A stretch of 64,000 nt of DNA from Roseateles_B sp041913905 (GCA_041913905.1 JAYSEK010000024.1:21926-85925); one strand, 5' to 3'; numbered from the stretch's first letter, positions 54,279-63,000 are shown. Numbers and translations: made by a program. Notes: generated by a model not told the origin, from the sequence alone.

Positions 54279-54959
54279 ATGAACAAGACCCGCCCCCTGT
54301 CCGGCTGCGTCCCCAGCGCCGCGGACGGCCAGCCCGGCATGCCCCGCGTGATCGAGGGCGGTCGGCGCCTGCATCCGCGGGGCAGCCGCCTGGCCCGCGG
54401 CCTGCTGCGCCTGTTCGGCTGGCGTGTCGAGTTCAGCGGGCTGCCGGCCCTGCAGGGGGTGATCATGGTCTACCCCCACACCTCCAACTGGGACTTCGTC
54501 ATCGGCGTCCTGGCCAAATGGGCTCTGGGCCTGGAGCTCAAGTTCTGGGGCAAGGATTCGCTGTTCAAACTGCCCCTGTTCGGTGCCTGGATGCGCTGGA
54601 TCGGCGGCATTGCCGTGGAGCGCTCCAGCGCCCATGGCGTGGTGGCCGATACCGTCGCCCAGGTGCGTGCCGCCCAGCAGCGCCAGCAGTCCTTCTGGCT
54701 GGCGCTGGCGCCCGAGGGCACGCGCTCGCGGACCGAGGGCTGGCGCTCAGGCGCCTACCATGTGGCCGTCCAGGCCGGCCTGCCGGTGGGCCTGGCCTAC
54801 TTCGACTTCCAGCACAAGCGGGTCAACCTCACGCATTTCGTGCAGCTGTGCGGTCGGCCCGAGCGGGACTTCGCCCATTTCGCGCAATACCTGGCCCCGG
54901 TGAAGGGCAAGCATCCCGAACTGGCCAGCCCCGTGACCCTGAAAGGTGCCAAGCGATGA
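54279..54959 (+). CDS. PlsC-type lysophospholipid acyltransferase-like protein (second copy)
   Basis: A 226-aa acyltransferase with YPHTSNWDFVIGVLAKW (HX4D) and ALAPEGTRSRTEGWRSGAYHVA, related to the gene at 37698-38318 (PHTSNWDL, PPEGTRSK). It also has an aromatic FWGKDSLFKLPLFGAWMRWIGG stretch, which corresponds to YWMGKAQIFRFPFGPIMRWLGG in the other copy. The start is at 54279; 54339 is an alternative. It ends in ATGA overlap with hemF. Family members act on lysophospholipids or lipid A-like acceptors; the acceptor here is not determinable. Confidence 0.8.
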   Translation: MNKTRPLSGCVPSAADGQPGMPRVIEGGRRLHPRGSRLARGLLRLFGWRVEFSGLPALQGVIMVYPHTSNWDFVIGVLAKWALGLELKFWGKDSLFKLPLFGAWMRWIGGIAVERSSAHGVVADTVAQVRAAQQRQQSFWLALAPEGTRSRTEGWRSGAYHVAVQAGLPVGLAYFDFQHKRVNLTHFVQLCGRPERDFAHFAQYLAPVKGKHPELASPVTLKGAKR

Positions 54960-55891
54960 ACACCCAACTGGTGCGCGACTACCTGCTGGGCCTGCAGCAA
55001 CGCATCATCGGCGGGCTGGAGCAGCTGGACGGCCAGCCCTTCATCAGCGACGCCTGGCAGCGCGAGCCCGGCGGCCGACTGGAGGGCGACGGCCTGACCC
55101 GGCTGATCGAGAACGGCGGGCTTTTCGAGCGCGGCGGCTGCAACTTCTCGCATGTGCGGGGTCGGGTCTTGCCCCCGTCCGCGACCCAGCACCGCCCGGA
55201 GCTGGCCGGTGCGCCGTTCGAGGCCATGGGCGTGTCCCTGGTGCTGCATCCGCACAACCCCTTTGTGCCGACGGTGCACATGAACGTGCGCATGTTCGCG
55301 GCCCTGCCGCCCGGCGCCGAGCCCGTGGTGTGGTTCGGCGGCGGCATGGACCTCACGCCCTACTACGGTTTCGAGCGCGACGCCCAGCACTTCCACCGCA
55401 GCTGCCAGGCTGCGCTGGAGCCGCACGGCCCGCAGCTCTATCCGCGCTTCAAGCAGTGGTGCGACGACTACTTCTTCCTGAAGCACCGCAACGAGCCGCG
55501 CGGCGTGGGTGGCATCTTTTTCGACGACTACGCCGAGGGCGGCTTCGATGCGGCCTTCGGCCTGATGCAGTCGGTGGGCGATGCCTTCCTGCCCGCCTAT
55601 GCGCCCATCGTGGAGCGCCGCCACGGCCTGGCCTATGGCGAGCGCGAGCGCGACTTCCAGGCCTACCGCCGAGGCCGCTACGTGGAGTTCAACCTGGTCT
55701 TCGACCGCGGCACGCTGTTCGGGCTGCAGTCGGGCGGGCGCACCGAGTCCATCCTGATGTCCATGCCGCCGCTGGTGAAGTGGCGCTATGACTGGCATCC
55801 GGAGGAGGGCACGCCGGAGGCCCGGCTCTACTCGGACTTCCTGCGCCCGCGCGACTGGGCGAACGAGAAAGCCACGCACTTATGGCTGTAA
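54956..55891 (+). CDS. hemF: Oxygen-dependent coproporphyrinogen III oxidase
   Basis: HemF, 311 aa, oxidative decarboxylation of coproporphyrinogen III to protoporphyrinogen IX in haem synthesis. Conserved NFSHVRG, HPHNPFVPTVHMNVR, WFGGGMDLTPYYGFERDAQHFHR, GGIFFDDYAEGGFD, and RYVEFNLVFDRGTLFGLQSGGRTESILMSMPP. Overlaps the upstream acyltransferase by 4 bp and nadD by 10 bp, so it belongs to one polycistronic unit. Confidence 0.97.
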   Translation: MNTQLVRDYLLGLQQRIIGGLEQLDGQPFISDAWQREPGGRLEGDGLTRLIENGGLFERGGCNFSHVRGRVLPPSATQHRPELAGAPFEAMGVSLVLHPHNPFVPTVHMNVRMFAALPPGAEPVVWFGGGMDLTPYYGFERDAQHFHRSCQAALEPHGPQLYPRFKQWCDDYFFLKHRNEPRGVGGIFFDDYAEGGFDAAFGLMQSVGDAFLPAYAPIVERRHGLAYGERERDFQAYRRGRYVEFNLVFDRGTLFGLQSGGRTESILMSMPPLVKWRYDWHPEEGTPEARLYSDFLRPRDWANEKATHLWL

Positions 55892-56517
55892 GCCCGGACA
55901 TCGCCACGGGCCCCGGCGCCGCCGGCCCCGTGGGGCTGTTCGGGGGCTCCTTCGATCCGCCGCATCTGGCGCATCTGAGCCTGGCGCGCACGGCGCTTCA
56001 GCAACTGGGTCTGGCCGAGCTGCGCTGGCTGCCGGCGGGGCAGCCCTGGCAGAAGGCAGGGCGGCGGCTGGCCGCGCCGCAGCATCGCCTGGCCATGGTG
56101 CAGGCCCTGGTGGCCGGGGAGCCGCGTTTCTTCGTGGACCCCAGCGAACTGGACCGTGCCGGGCCCAGCTACATGATCGACACGGTGGAGGCGCTGCAGT
56201 CGCGCTTTCCCGAGCGACGCGACTGGTTCCTGGTCATCGGCCAGGACCAGTACGCGCGCATCGCCAGCTGGCACCGCTGGCAGGACTTGTTGGAACGACT
56301 GACCCTGGCCGTTGCGGCCCGGGCAGCTCAGGCGGTGTGCGCCGCGCCCGAAGTGGCGGCGGTGGCTCATCGCGTGGTCCGGCTGGACATGCCGGCCCTG
56401 GAGATTTCCTCCACCCTCGTGCGCGAGCGCTGCTTGCGTGGCGAGGACATCACGCCCATGGTGGGCGACGGGGTTGCGCGCTATATTGCCCAGCACCGTC
56501 TTTACAGCGAGCACTGA
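55882..56517 (+). CDS. nadD: Nicotinate-nucleotide adenylyltransferase
   Basis: NadD, 211 aa, adenylates nicotinate mononucleotide for NAD synthesis. N-terminal nucleotide-binding loop GLFGGSFDPPHLAHLSLA, GPSYMIDTVEAL, FLVIGQDQYARIASWHRW, and C-terminal LEISSTLVRERCLRGED (ISSTxxR). Its start codon overlaps the hemF end by 10 bp, and rsfS begins at the next base after the stop, a pairing typical of proteobacteria. Confidence 0.97.
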   Translation: MAVSPDIATGPGAAGPVGLFGGSFDPPHLAHLSLARTALQQLGLAELRWLPAGQPWQKAGRRLAAPQHRLAMVQALVAGEPRFFVDPSELDRAGPSYMIDTVEALQSRFPERRDWFLVIGQDQYARIASWHRWQDLLERLTLAVAARAAQAVCAAPEVAAVAHRVVRLDMPALEISSTLVRERCLRGEDITPMVGDGVARYIAQHRLYSEH

Positions 56518-57348
56518 ATGGACATTCGTAAACTGCAGCGAGCCATCGTCGATGGTTTGGAAGACGTCAAGGCGCAAAACATCGTCGTGTTCAACACGGA
56601 GCATCTCTCGCCCCTGTTCGAGCGCGTGATCATCGCCTCTGGCACCAGCAACCGTCAGACCAAGGCCCTGGCGTCCAGCGTGCGCGAAACCGTCAAGGGG
56701 CGCGGCATGGAAGTGATGCGCACCGAGGGTGAAGACAATGGCGAGTGGATCATCGTGGACTGCGGCGCGGCCGTGGTGCATGTGATGCAGCCTGCCATCC
56801 GCGAGTACTACCACCTCGAGGAAATCTGGGGCGACAAGCCCGTCAAGCTCAAGGTCGCCAGCGGCGAGACCAAGCTGGTCAAGGCCTCGGAGGACGCCAG
56901 CGAAGCCAAGCCGGCCAAGAAGGCGGCCGCGAAGAAGACCGTGGCCAAGGCCGTCAGCGAGGAGACCGCCGGCATGAAGGCGGCGGTCAAGAAGCCGGCC
57001 GCCAAGAAGGCTGCCACCAAGACCGTTGCCGCCAAGACCGTTGCGGCCAAGAAGGCCGCGACCAAGACCACCGGCACCAAGGCCGCCGCCGCCAAGACCG
57101 CCGCAGGCAAGGCCCCGGCCAAGCGCCGCAGCAGCACCGAGGTGAGCCCGCGCGCCAAGGAAGCGCTGACGGTCAAGATCGGTGCCAAGAAGCCGGCCGC
57201 CAAGAAGGCAGCGGCGAAGCCTGCCGTGAAGGCCGCCGCCAAGCCGGCTGCAAAGCGCGCCCCGCTCAAGTCTGCCGCGAAGCCCGCGGCAAAGACGGCC
57301 GCCAAGCCTGCTGCAAAGAAGCCCGCCGCCAAGAAGGCCGCCAAGTAA
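56518..57348 (+). CDS. rsfS: Ribosomal silencing factor RsfS with long Lys/Ala-rich tail
   Basis: RsfS binds ribosomal protein uL14 and blocks subunit joining in slow growth. The first ~115 residues are a complete RsfS domain (IRKLQRAIVDGLEDVKAQNIVVFNT, GTSNRQTKALASSVRETVK, EWIIVDCGAAVVHVMQPAIREYYHLEEIWGDKP). The remaining ~160 residues, absent from typical RsfS (about 105-130 aa in most bacteria), are a low-complexity histone-H1-like tail of AAKKxAAK/PAAKKAA units, strongly basic. The tail may bind RNA or DNA (inference). It is in frame with no stop and shares the local codon style. First base follows the nadD stop; 3 bp before rlmH. Confidence 0.93.
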   Translation: MDIRKLQRAIVDGLEDVKAQNIVVFNTEHLSPLFERVIIASGTSNRQTKALASSVRETVKGRGMEVMRTEGEDNGEWIIVDCGAAVVHVMQPAIREYYHLEEIWGDKPVKLKVASGETKLVKASEDASEAKPAKKAAAKKTVAKAVSEETAGMKAAVKKPAAKKAATKTVAAKTVAAKKAATKTTGTKAAAAKTAAGKAPAKRRSSTEVSPRAKEALTVKIGAKKPAAKKAAAKPAVKAAAKPAAKRAPLKSAAKPAAKTAAKPAAKKPAAKKAAK

Positions 57349-57351
57349 GGC

Positions 57352-57819
57352 ATGCGCCTCCTGCTGATGGCCGTGGGCCAGCGCCAACCCGGCTGGGCGG
57401 ACGAGGCCTACGAAGACTTCGCCAAGCGCTTTCCGCCGGAGATGCGCCTGGAGCTCAAGGCCGTCAAGGCCGAGCCTCGGGGCGGCAAGAGCACCGAGCA
57501 GCTGATGGCGGCCGAAGGCCAGCGCCTGGAAGCGGCGCTGCCCAAGAGCGTGCGACGTGTCGTGCTGGACGAGCGCGGCGACCGCGTCACGACCAAGCAG
57601 CTGGCGGAGCGGCTGGAGCGCTGGAAGGGCGATGGCCGCGACGTGGCCATCTTCATCGGCGGTCCGGACGGGCTCCATCCGGACCTCAAGGCGCGCGCCG
57701 ACGAGACGCTGCGCCTCTCCGACCTCACGCTGCCGCACGCCTTCGTGCGCGTGCTGCTGGCCGAGGCCCTGTACCGGGCCTGGTCCGTGATGGAGGGGCA
57801 TCCCTATCACCGCGAGTAG
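57352..57819 (+). CDS. rlmH: 23S rRNA pseudouridine-1915 N3-methyltransferase
   Basis: RlmH, 155 aa, SPOUT-family methyltransferase modifying helix 69 of 23S rRNA. MRLLLMAVGQRQPGWADEAYEDFAKRFP start, then IFIGGPDGLHPDLKARADETLRLSDLTLPHAFVRVLLAEALYRAWSVMEGHPYHRE-type SPOUT C-terminus. Standard position behind rsfS, 3 bp apart. Confidence 0.97.
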   Translation: MRLLLMAVGQRQPGWADEAYEDFAKRFPPEMRLELKAVKAEPRGGKSTEQLMAAEGQRLEAALPKSVRRVVLDERGDRVTTKQLAERLERWKGDGRDVAIFIGGPDGLHPDLKARADETLRLSDLTLPHAFVRVLLAEALYRAWSVMEGHPYHRE

Positions 57820-57826
57820 GCCCGGC

Positions 57827-58429
57827 ATGGCTGATTTCATCTACCTGGCCTCGCAGAGCCCGCGCCGCCGCCAGCTGCTGGAGCAGATCGGCGTGAAGCA
57901 CGAGCTGCTGCTGCCTGGCGCCGAAGAGGACGCCGAAGCGCTGGAGGCCGAGTGCGAGGGCGAAAGCCCGGACGCCTATGTGCAACGCGTGACCCTGGCC
58001 AAGCTGGAGGCCGCGCTGGAGCGCCGCGCGCGGCGCGGCCTGCCTCTGGCGCCGGTGCTGTGTTCCGACACCACGGTGGCGCTAGGCTCGCGCATCCTGG
58101 GCAAGCCGATCGACGCCGCGGATGCCCTTGCCACGCTGCGCCTGCTCAGCGGCCAGGAACACCGCGTGCTGACGGCCGTCGCCCTGGGCGAGGGGGCGCG
58201 ACGGGCGCTGCGCCTGAACGTGTCGACCGTGCGTTTCGCGCCTGTGGATGACGAGGCCTTGCGCCGCTACGCCGCCAGCGGCGAGCCCATGGGCAAGGCC
58301 GGCGCCTACGCCATCCAGAGCCAGGCCGCGGCCTGGATATCGCACATCAGCGGCAGCTATTCAGGCATCATGGGCCTGCCTTTGTACGAGACGGCCCAGC
58401 TGCTGGCGGCGTTCGGCTTGCGGGTCTGA
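57827..58429 (+). CDS. Maf-family nucleoside triphosphate pyrophosphatase
   Basis: Maf protein, 200 aa, predicted nucleotide pyrophosphatase for non-canonical or modified NTPs. YLASQSPRRRQLLEQIG, LCSDTTVALGSRILGKP, LLSGQEHRVLTAVAL, and MGKAGAYAIQSQAAAWISHISGSYSGIMGLPLYET. The last motif resembles the dTTP/UTP-specific YhdE subgroup rather than the m7GTP-specific YceF subgroup. 7 bp after rlmH. The gene ends before the rng leader. Confidence 0.93.
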   Translation: MADFIYLASQSPRRRQLLEQIGVKHELLLPGAEEDAEALEAECEGESPDAYVQRVTLAKLEAALERRARRGLPLAPVLCSDTTVALGSRILGKPIDAADALATLRLLSGQEHRVLTAVALGEGARRALRLNVSTVRFAPVDDEALRRYAASGEPMGKAGAYAIQSQAAAWISHISGSYSGIMGLPLYETAQLLAAFGLRV

Positions 58430-58523
58430 AGCTGCCGCCGGCAGCCGCGGGCTGCGGTCCCCGGGATCCTGGCATGATGGGGGTCAGGTCTTGCGCCGCC
58501 AACAGCGGGCATTGCGCGTCGAA

Positions 58524-58555
58524 CGCTGGCGCCAGCGGTGAGCCTGCACCGCTGG
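58524..58555 (+). promoter_or_regulatory. Structured leader of rng
   Basis: The 148-bp region between maf and rng contains a 14-bp perfect palindrome CGCTGGCGCCAGCG (58524-58537) that overlaps a 9-bp stem with a 6-nt loop: CCAGCGGTG (58532-58540), AGCCTG, CACCGCTGG (58547-58555). The two structures share bases and are mutually exclusive. The second ends 22 nt before the rng ATG. RNase E, a relative of RNase G, regulates its own mRNA through 5'-UTR hairpins, so autoregulation is a plausible inference. Confidence 0.5.
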
Positions 58556-58577
58556 CGCGAGCGCTGGAGCCAAGAAA

Positions 58578-60059
58578 ATGGAAGACATCCTCATCAACTG
58601 GTCCCCCCAGGAAACCCGCGTCGCGGTGGTCGAGAACGGGGCGGTGCAGGAACTGCACGTCGAACGCACGCTGGAGCGCGGCCTGGTCGGCAACGTCTAC
58701 TCGGGCCGCGTGGCGCGCGTGCTGCCGGGCATGCAGTCCGCCTTCATCGACATCGGCCTGGAGCGCGCCGCCTTCCTGCATGTGGCGGACCTCCACATCG
58801 CCGGGCAGACCGGCCGCGGCCACCATGCCGAGAGCGGCACGCCCACGCCCATCGAACGCCTGGTCTTCGAGGGCCAGGCCTTGACCGTGCAGGTGATCAA
58901 GGATCCGATCGGCAGCAAGGGCGCGCGGCTTTCCACCCAGATTTCCATCGCCGGCCGCATGCTGGTGCACCTGCCGCAGGACGAGCACATCGGCATCTCG
59001 CAGAAGATCGGCTCGCCCGAGGCCCGCGAGCAGCTGCGCCAGCGCATGCAGGTGCTGGTGGGCAAGGCGGAGGAGGGCGGCGGTGGCGGCTTCATCCTGC
59101 GCACCAATGCCGAGGACGCCAGCGACGAGGAACTGGCGGCCGACATCGCCTACCTGCGCAAGACCTGGGCCACGATTCGCGAGCGCAGCTTCCGTTCGCC
59201 CCCGGGCACGCTGCTGCATCAGGACCTGAGCCTGGTCGAGCGCGTGTTGCGCGACCTGGTCAGCGAGCGCACCGGCTCGATCCGCATCGACTCCCGCATG
59301 CAGTACGAGGTGCTGCACGGCTTCGGCGAAACCTACATGCCGGCCGCCGTGGCCAAGCTGGAGCACTACCGCGGCGAGCGCCCCATCTTCGACCTCTACA
59401 ACATCGACGCCGAGATCGACCGCGCCCTGGCCCGCCGCGTGGACCTGAAGTCCGGCGGCTACCTGATCATCGACCAGACCGAGGCGATGACCACCATCGA
59501 CGTCAACACCGGCGGCTTCGTCGGCGCGCGCAACTTCGACGACACCATCTTCAAGACCAACCTGGAGGCGGCAGGCGCCATCGCCCGCCAGCTGCGCCTG
59601 CGCAACCTGGGCGGCATCATCATCGTGGACTTCATCGACATGAGCCGCGAGGAGCATCGCGCATCCGTGCTGTCGGAGTTCCGCAAGCAGCTGGCCAAGG
59701 ATCGCACCAAGGTCACGGTGGGCGGCTTCACGCAGCTGGGCCTGGTGGAGATGACCCGCAAGCGCACCCGCGAATCCCTGGCCCGCATGCTCTGCGAACC
59801 CTGCCCGACCTGCGAGGGCCGCGGCCAGGTCAAGACGGCGCGATCGGTCTGCTACGACATCATGCGCGAGATCCTGCGCGAGGCCCGCCAGTTCTCGCCC
59901 AAGGAATTCCGCGTGGTGGCCGCGGCCAACGTGGTGGAGATGCTGCTGGACGAAGAAAGCCAGCATCTGGCCGGCCTGTCGGACTTCATCGGCAAGCCCA
60001 TCTCCCTGACCGCCGAACCGACCAACCAGACCGAGCATTACGACATCGTGCTGCTGTGA
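58578..60059 (+). CDS. rng: Ribonuclease G
   Basis: RNase G, 493 aa, an RNase E/G-family endoribonuclease that matures 16S rRNA 5' ends and cuts some mRNAs. An N-terminal S1 domain (LVGNVYSGRVARVLPGMQSAFIDIGL; about 35-130), the catalytic DNase I-like domain with the metal-binding Asp pair (TTIDVNTGG and IIIVDFIDM) and the zinc-link (CEPCPTCEGRG). The length matches RNase G rather than RNase E (no scaffold arm). It has its own leader and probably its own promoter. Confidence 0.96.
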   Translation: MEDILINWSPQETRVAVVENGAVQELHVERTLERGLVGNVYSGRVARVLPGMQSAFIDIGLERAAFLHVADLHIAGQTGRGHHAESGTPTPIERLVFEGQALTVQVIKDPIGSKGARLSTQISIAGRMLVHLPQDEHIGISQKIGSPEAREQLRQRMQVLVGKAEEGGGGGFILRTNAEDASDEELAADIAYLRKTWATIRERSFRSPPGTLLHQDLSLVERVLRDLVSERTGSIRIDSRMQYEVLHGFGETYMPAAVAKLEHYRGERPIFDLYNIDAEIDRALARRVDLKSGGYLIIDQTEAMTTIDVNTGGFVGARNFDDTIFKTNLEAAGAIARQLRLRNLGGIIIVDFIDMSREEHRASVLSEFRKQLAKDRTKVTVGGFTQLGLVEMTRKRTRESLARMLCEPCPTCEGRGQVKTARSVCYDIMREILREARQFSPKEFRVVAAANVVEMLLDEESQHLAGLSDFIGKPISLTAEPTNQTEHYDIVLL

Positions 60060-60152
60060 TGGGCATGAGCTTCGGCCGGGCTTGTCGGCTGCGGCACAAT
60101 CGGCGGGCCGCCAACCGGGCGGCCTGTACTGATCCTGCACGCTGAATCGCCG

Positions 60153-61457
60153 ATGAATCGCACCCCTTCGCCTGCCCAGCCCTTGAGCAACCCGCTGCGC
60201 CGCAGCCTGCTGGCGTCCTCCGTGGCGGCCTTTGGCCTGCCCGCCTGGGCCCAGTTCCGTGTCGAGATCTCCGGCGTGGGCGGCACGCAACTGCCCATCG
60301 CCATTGCCGATTTCCGCGACGAGGCCATGGCGGGCCAGTCCGTCGCCGGCATCGTGCGTGCCGACCTGGAACGCAGCGGCCAGTTCCGCATGATCGCGGC
60401 GCCGGGCGGCCTCTCCGAAACCATCAGCCCCAACTTCAACGAGTGGCGCGGCAAGCAGGCCGATGCGCTGGCTGCGGGCTCCGTGGCACGCCTGGCCGAC
60501 GGCCGCCTCGATGTGCGCTACAAGCTCTGGGACGTGGTCCGCGGCCAGGACCAGGGCGGCGAGGCCCAGGCCGTGCATCCGGACGATGTGCGCCTGGCCG
60601 CGCACCGCATTGCCGACAGCATCTACCAGAAGCTCACCGGCGACCGCGGCGTGTTCGCCACCCGCATGGCCTACGTCACCAAGACCGGCCCGCGCTACCA
60701 GCTGCGCATCACCGATGCCGACGGCGAGGGCGGCCAGGTTGCGCTGAACAGCCCCGAGCCCATCATCTCGCCGGCCTGGTCGCCGGAGGGGCGCGAGATT
60801 GCCTATGTGTCCTTCGAGACCCGCAAGGCCGTGGTCTGGCTGCAGGATCTCTCCACTGGCCGCCGCCGCGTGCTGGCGGATTTCCGCGGCTCCAACAGCG
60901 CGCCGGCCTTCTCGCCGGACGGGCAGCGCCTGGCCCTGACGCTGTCCCTTGCCGGCGGCTCGCAGCTCTTCACCATCAGCCGCAATGGCGGTGATCCCAA
61001 GCGCCTGAGCCAGACCCGCGCCATCGACACCGAGCCGGTCTACAGCCCCGACGGCGCGCAGATCTATTTCGTCAGTGACCGCGGCGGCGCGCCGCAGATC
61101 TACCGCATGCCGGCCAATGGCGGCGAGGCCGAGCGCGTCACCTTCAACGGCAGCTACAACATCAGCCCGGCGATCAGCCCCGACGGCAAGACCATGGCCT
61201 TCATCACCCGCGAGGGCGGTTCGACCTTCCGCTTGTGCGTGATGGACCTGGTGACCGGGCAGTCGCAGAAGATCACCGAGTCCAGCAACGACGAAAGCCC
61301 CAGCTTCGCGCCCAACGGCAAGCTGATCGTCTATGCGACCCGCGACGGCGGCCGTGACGTGCTGATGACCACCACGCTGGATGGCCGCATCAAGGCCAAG
61401 CTGGTGGCCACCACGGCCGATGTGCGCGAGCCGACCTGGGGGCCCTTTGGCCGCTGA
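60153..61457 (+). CDS. tolB: Tol-Pal system beta-propeller protein TolB
   Basis: TolB, 434 aa, periplasmic beta-propeller that links Pal with the inner-membrane Tol complex. A signal peptide with basic start (LRRSLLASSVAAFGLPAWAQ, near residue 32), the N-terminal alpha/beta domain (IADFRDEAMAGQSVAGIVRADLERSGQFR) and WD40-like repeats (FSPDGQRLALTLS, YSPDGAQIYFVSDRGG, ISPDGKTMAFITRE). In most proteobacteria tolQRA precedes tolB; here rng is directly upstream and TolQRA must be elsewhere. 180 bp before pal. Confidence 0.95.
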   Translation: MNRTPSPAQPLSNPLRRSLLASSVAAFGLPAWAQFRVEISGVGGTQLPIAIADFRDEAMAGQSVAGIVRADLERSGQFRMIAAPGGLSETISPNFNEWRGKQADALAAGSVARLADGRLDVRYKLWDVVRGQDQGGEAQAVHPDDVRLAAHRIADSIYQKLTGDRGVFATRMAYVTKTGPRYQLRITDADGEGGQVALNSPEPIISPAWSPEGREIAYVSFETRKAVVWLQDLSTGRRRVLADFRGSNSAPAFSPDGQRLALTLSLAGGSQLFTISRNGGDPKRLSQTRAIDTEPVYSPDGAQIYFVSDRGGAPQIYRMPANGGEAERVTFNGSYNISPAISPDGKTMAFITREGGSTFRLCVMDLVTGQSQKITESSNDESPSFAPNGKLIVYATRDGGRDVLMTTTLDGRIKAKLVATTADVREPTWGPFGR

Positions 61458-61639
61458 GCCGCTGAGCCGCGGGCAAAAACCGCCATTCATGCCCCGCCGA
61501 CAGCATTTGGTTCCATCTGTCGCGGGCCTGTGCCCGAAGTCATGCCGACTTTGGGCCAAAATACCGGCCGAGCCGGGTGGGCCCGGCCGCCGGATGCATT
61601 CGAACCAAATGTACGGACATTGAGGATCCAAGGAGAGTA

Positions 61640-62167
61640 ATGATGCAATTGCAAAAGTTGGCACTGGGTGTGCTCGTTGCTGCCGGTCTGGCAGCCTGCT
61701 CGTCGACCAAGCTGGAGGAGCCGGCTCCGGTGGTGACGCCGCCCGTGCAGCCCCCGGTCGTGCAGAAGGAAACCCCGAAGGCTGAAACCCCGGTCAAGAC
61801 CGTTGACCTGGACGCCGAGCTGCTGGCCGCTGCCAACCAGAAGGGCCGCACCGTCTACTTCGACTTCGACAGCTTCGTCGTCAAGAGCGACTACACCCCG
61901 CTGATCGAAGCCCACGCCAAGCGCCTGAAGAACAACGGCAAGGTCAAGATGAGCCTGGAAGGCCACGCTGACGAGCGCGGCGGCCGCGAATACAACCTGG
62001 CCCTGGGCCAGAAGCGTGCCGAGGCCGTGGCTCAGTCCATGAGCCTGCTGGGTGCCGGTGCTTCGCAAGTCGAGCCCGTGAGCTTTGGCAAGGAGCGTCC
62101 CGCTGTGGAAGGCCACAACGAGGAAGCCTGGGCCAAGAACCGTCGCGTCGAACTGAAGGACAAGTGA
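61640..62167 (+). CDS. pal: Peptidoglycan-associated outer-membrane lipoprotein
   Basis: Pal, 175 aa. A signal peptide with lipobox (AGLAAC), a Pro-rich tether (about 30-60) and a C-terminal OmpA-type peptidoglycan-binding domain (VYFDFDSFVVKSDYTPLIEAHAKRL, LEGHADERGGREYNLALGQKRAEAV, and NRRVEL). Two adjacent ATG codons (61640, 61643) lie behind AAGGAGAG; the second has the more usual spacing. The last gene pair here is pal-cpoB, 1 bp apart. Confidence 0.96.
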   Translation: MMQLQKLALGVLVAAGLAACSSTKLEEPAPVVTPPVQPPVVQKETPKAETPVKTVDLDAELLAAANQKGRTVYFDFDSFVVKSDYTPLIEAHAKRLKNNGKVKMSLEGHADERGGREYNLALGQKRAEAVAQSMSLLGAGASQVEPVSFGKERPAVEGHNEEAWAKNRRVELKDK

Positions 62168-62168
62168 G

Positions 62169-62957
62169 ATGCTGGCCTTGCGACCCCGTCTGAGTGCCCT
62201 GGCCCTGGTCTGTGCGACCCTGGCCCTGAGCCAGCCGGCCCGTGCCGGCCTGTTCGAGGATGACGAGGCCCGCAAGGCCATCCTGGACCTGCGGGCCAAG
62301 CTGCAGCAGGTGGAGGACGCCCAGCGTACCCGCCTGGAGCAACTGGCCGCGCAGGTGCAGGACCAGCAGTCGGCGCAGAGCCGCAGTCTGCTGGACCTCA
62401 GTGCCCAGATTGAAGCCCTGCGCGCCGAGATCGCGAAGCTGCGCGGGCAGAACGAGCAGCTGGCGCGCGACCTGGCCGAGACCCAGCGCCGCGTCATCGA
62501 CCAGGCCCAGAGCCTGGACTCCCGCCTCAAGCCGCTGGAGCCACAGAAGGTCAGCCTGGACGGCAAGGAATTCAACGTCGAGCCCGAGGAACGCCGCCAG
62601 TACGAAGCGGCCATCGCCGCCGTGCGCAAGGGCGACTTCGCCGAGGCCGTGACCGGCTTCAACGCCTTCCTGAAGCGCTATCCCGCCAGCGGCTATGCCG
62701 ATTCGGCCCGCTTCTGGCTGGGCAATGCCCAGTACGGCAAGCGCGACTACAAGGACGCCATCGCCAGCTTCAAATCGCTGATCGTGGCCAACCCGGAGCA
62801 CCCGCGCGCCGCCGAGGCCCTGCTGGCGCTGGCGAACTGCCAGATCGAGCTCAAGGACCTGAAGTCGGCCAAGCGCAGCCTGGAAGACGTGGTCAAGGCT
62901 TATCCCGGCACCGAAGCCGCGCAAGCCGCCAAGGAGCGGCTCAAGGCGCTCAAATAA
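62169..62957 (+). CDS. cpoB: Cell division coordinator CpoB (YbgF)
   Basis: CpoB, 262 aa, periplasmic protein that coordinates Tol-Pal with peptidoglycan synthesis at constriction. A signal peptide (LALVCATLALSQPARAG), a trimerising coiled coil (about 30-115, with Leu/Gln/Glu heptads) and a C-terminal TPR domain (AVTGFNAFLKRYPASGYADSARFWLGNAQYGKRDYKDAIASFKSLIVANPEHPRAAEALLALA). Starts 1 bp after the pal stop. Confidence 0.96.
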   Translation: MLALRPRLSALALVCATLALSQPARAGLFEDDEARKAILDLRAKLQQVEDAQRTRLEQLAAQVQDQQSAQSRSLLDLSAQIEALRAEIAKLRGQNEQLARDLAETQRRVIDQAQSLDSRLKPLEPQKVSLDGKEFNVEPEERRQYEAAIAAVRKGDFAEAVTGFNAFLKRYPASGYADSARFWLGNAQYGKRDYKDAIASFKSLIVANPEHPRAAEALLALANCQIELKDLKSAKRSLEDVVKAYPGTEAAQAAKERLKALK

Positions 62958-63000
62958 GGAGCGGGCCCCCCAAGGCAAGACCTGCCCCCCGTGGCATTCG

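Noticed and set aside
56880..57348. Lys/Ala repeat region as a sequencing or frame artefact
   Set aside because: The frame is open throughout, in register with RsfS, with varied synonymous codons (AAG/GCC/GCG/GCT/GCA), and rlmH follows directly at normal spacing.
58368..61664. A 1098-codon open frame on the minus strand opposite rng and tolB
   Set aside because: Antisense of two well-conserved genes; no domain in its translation.
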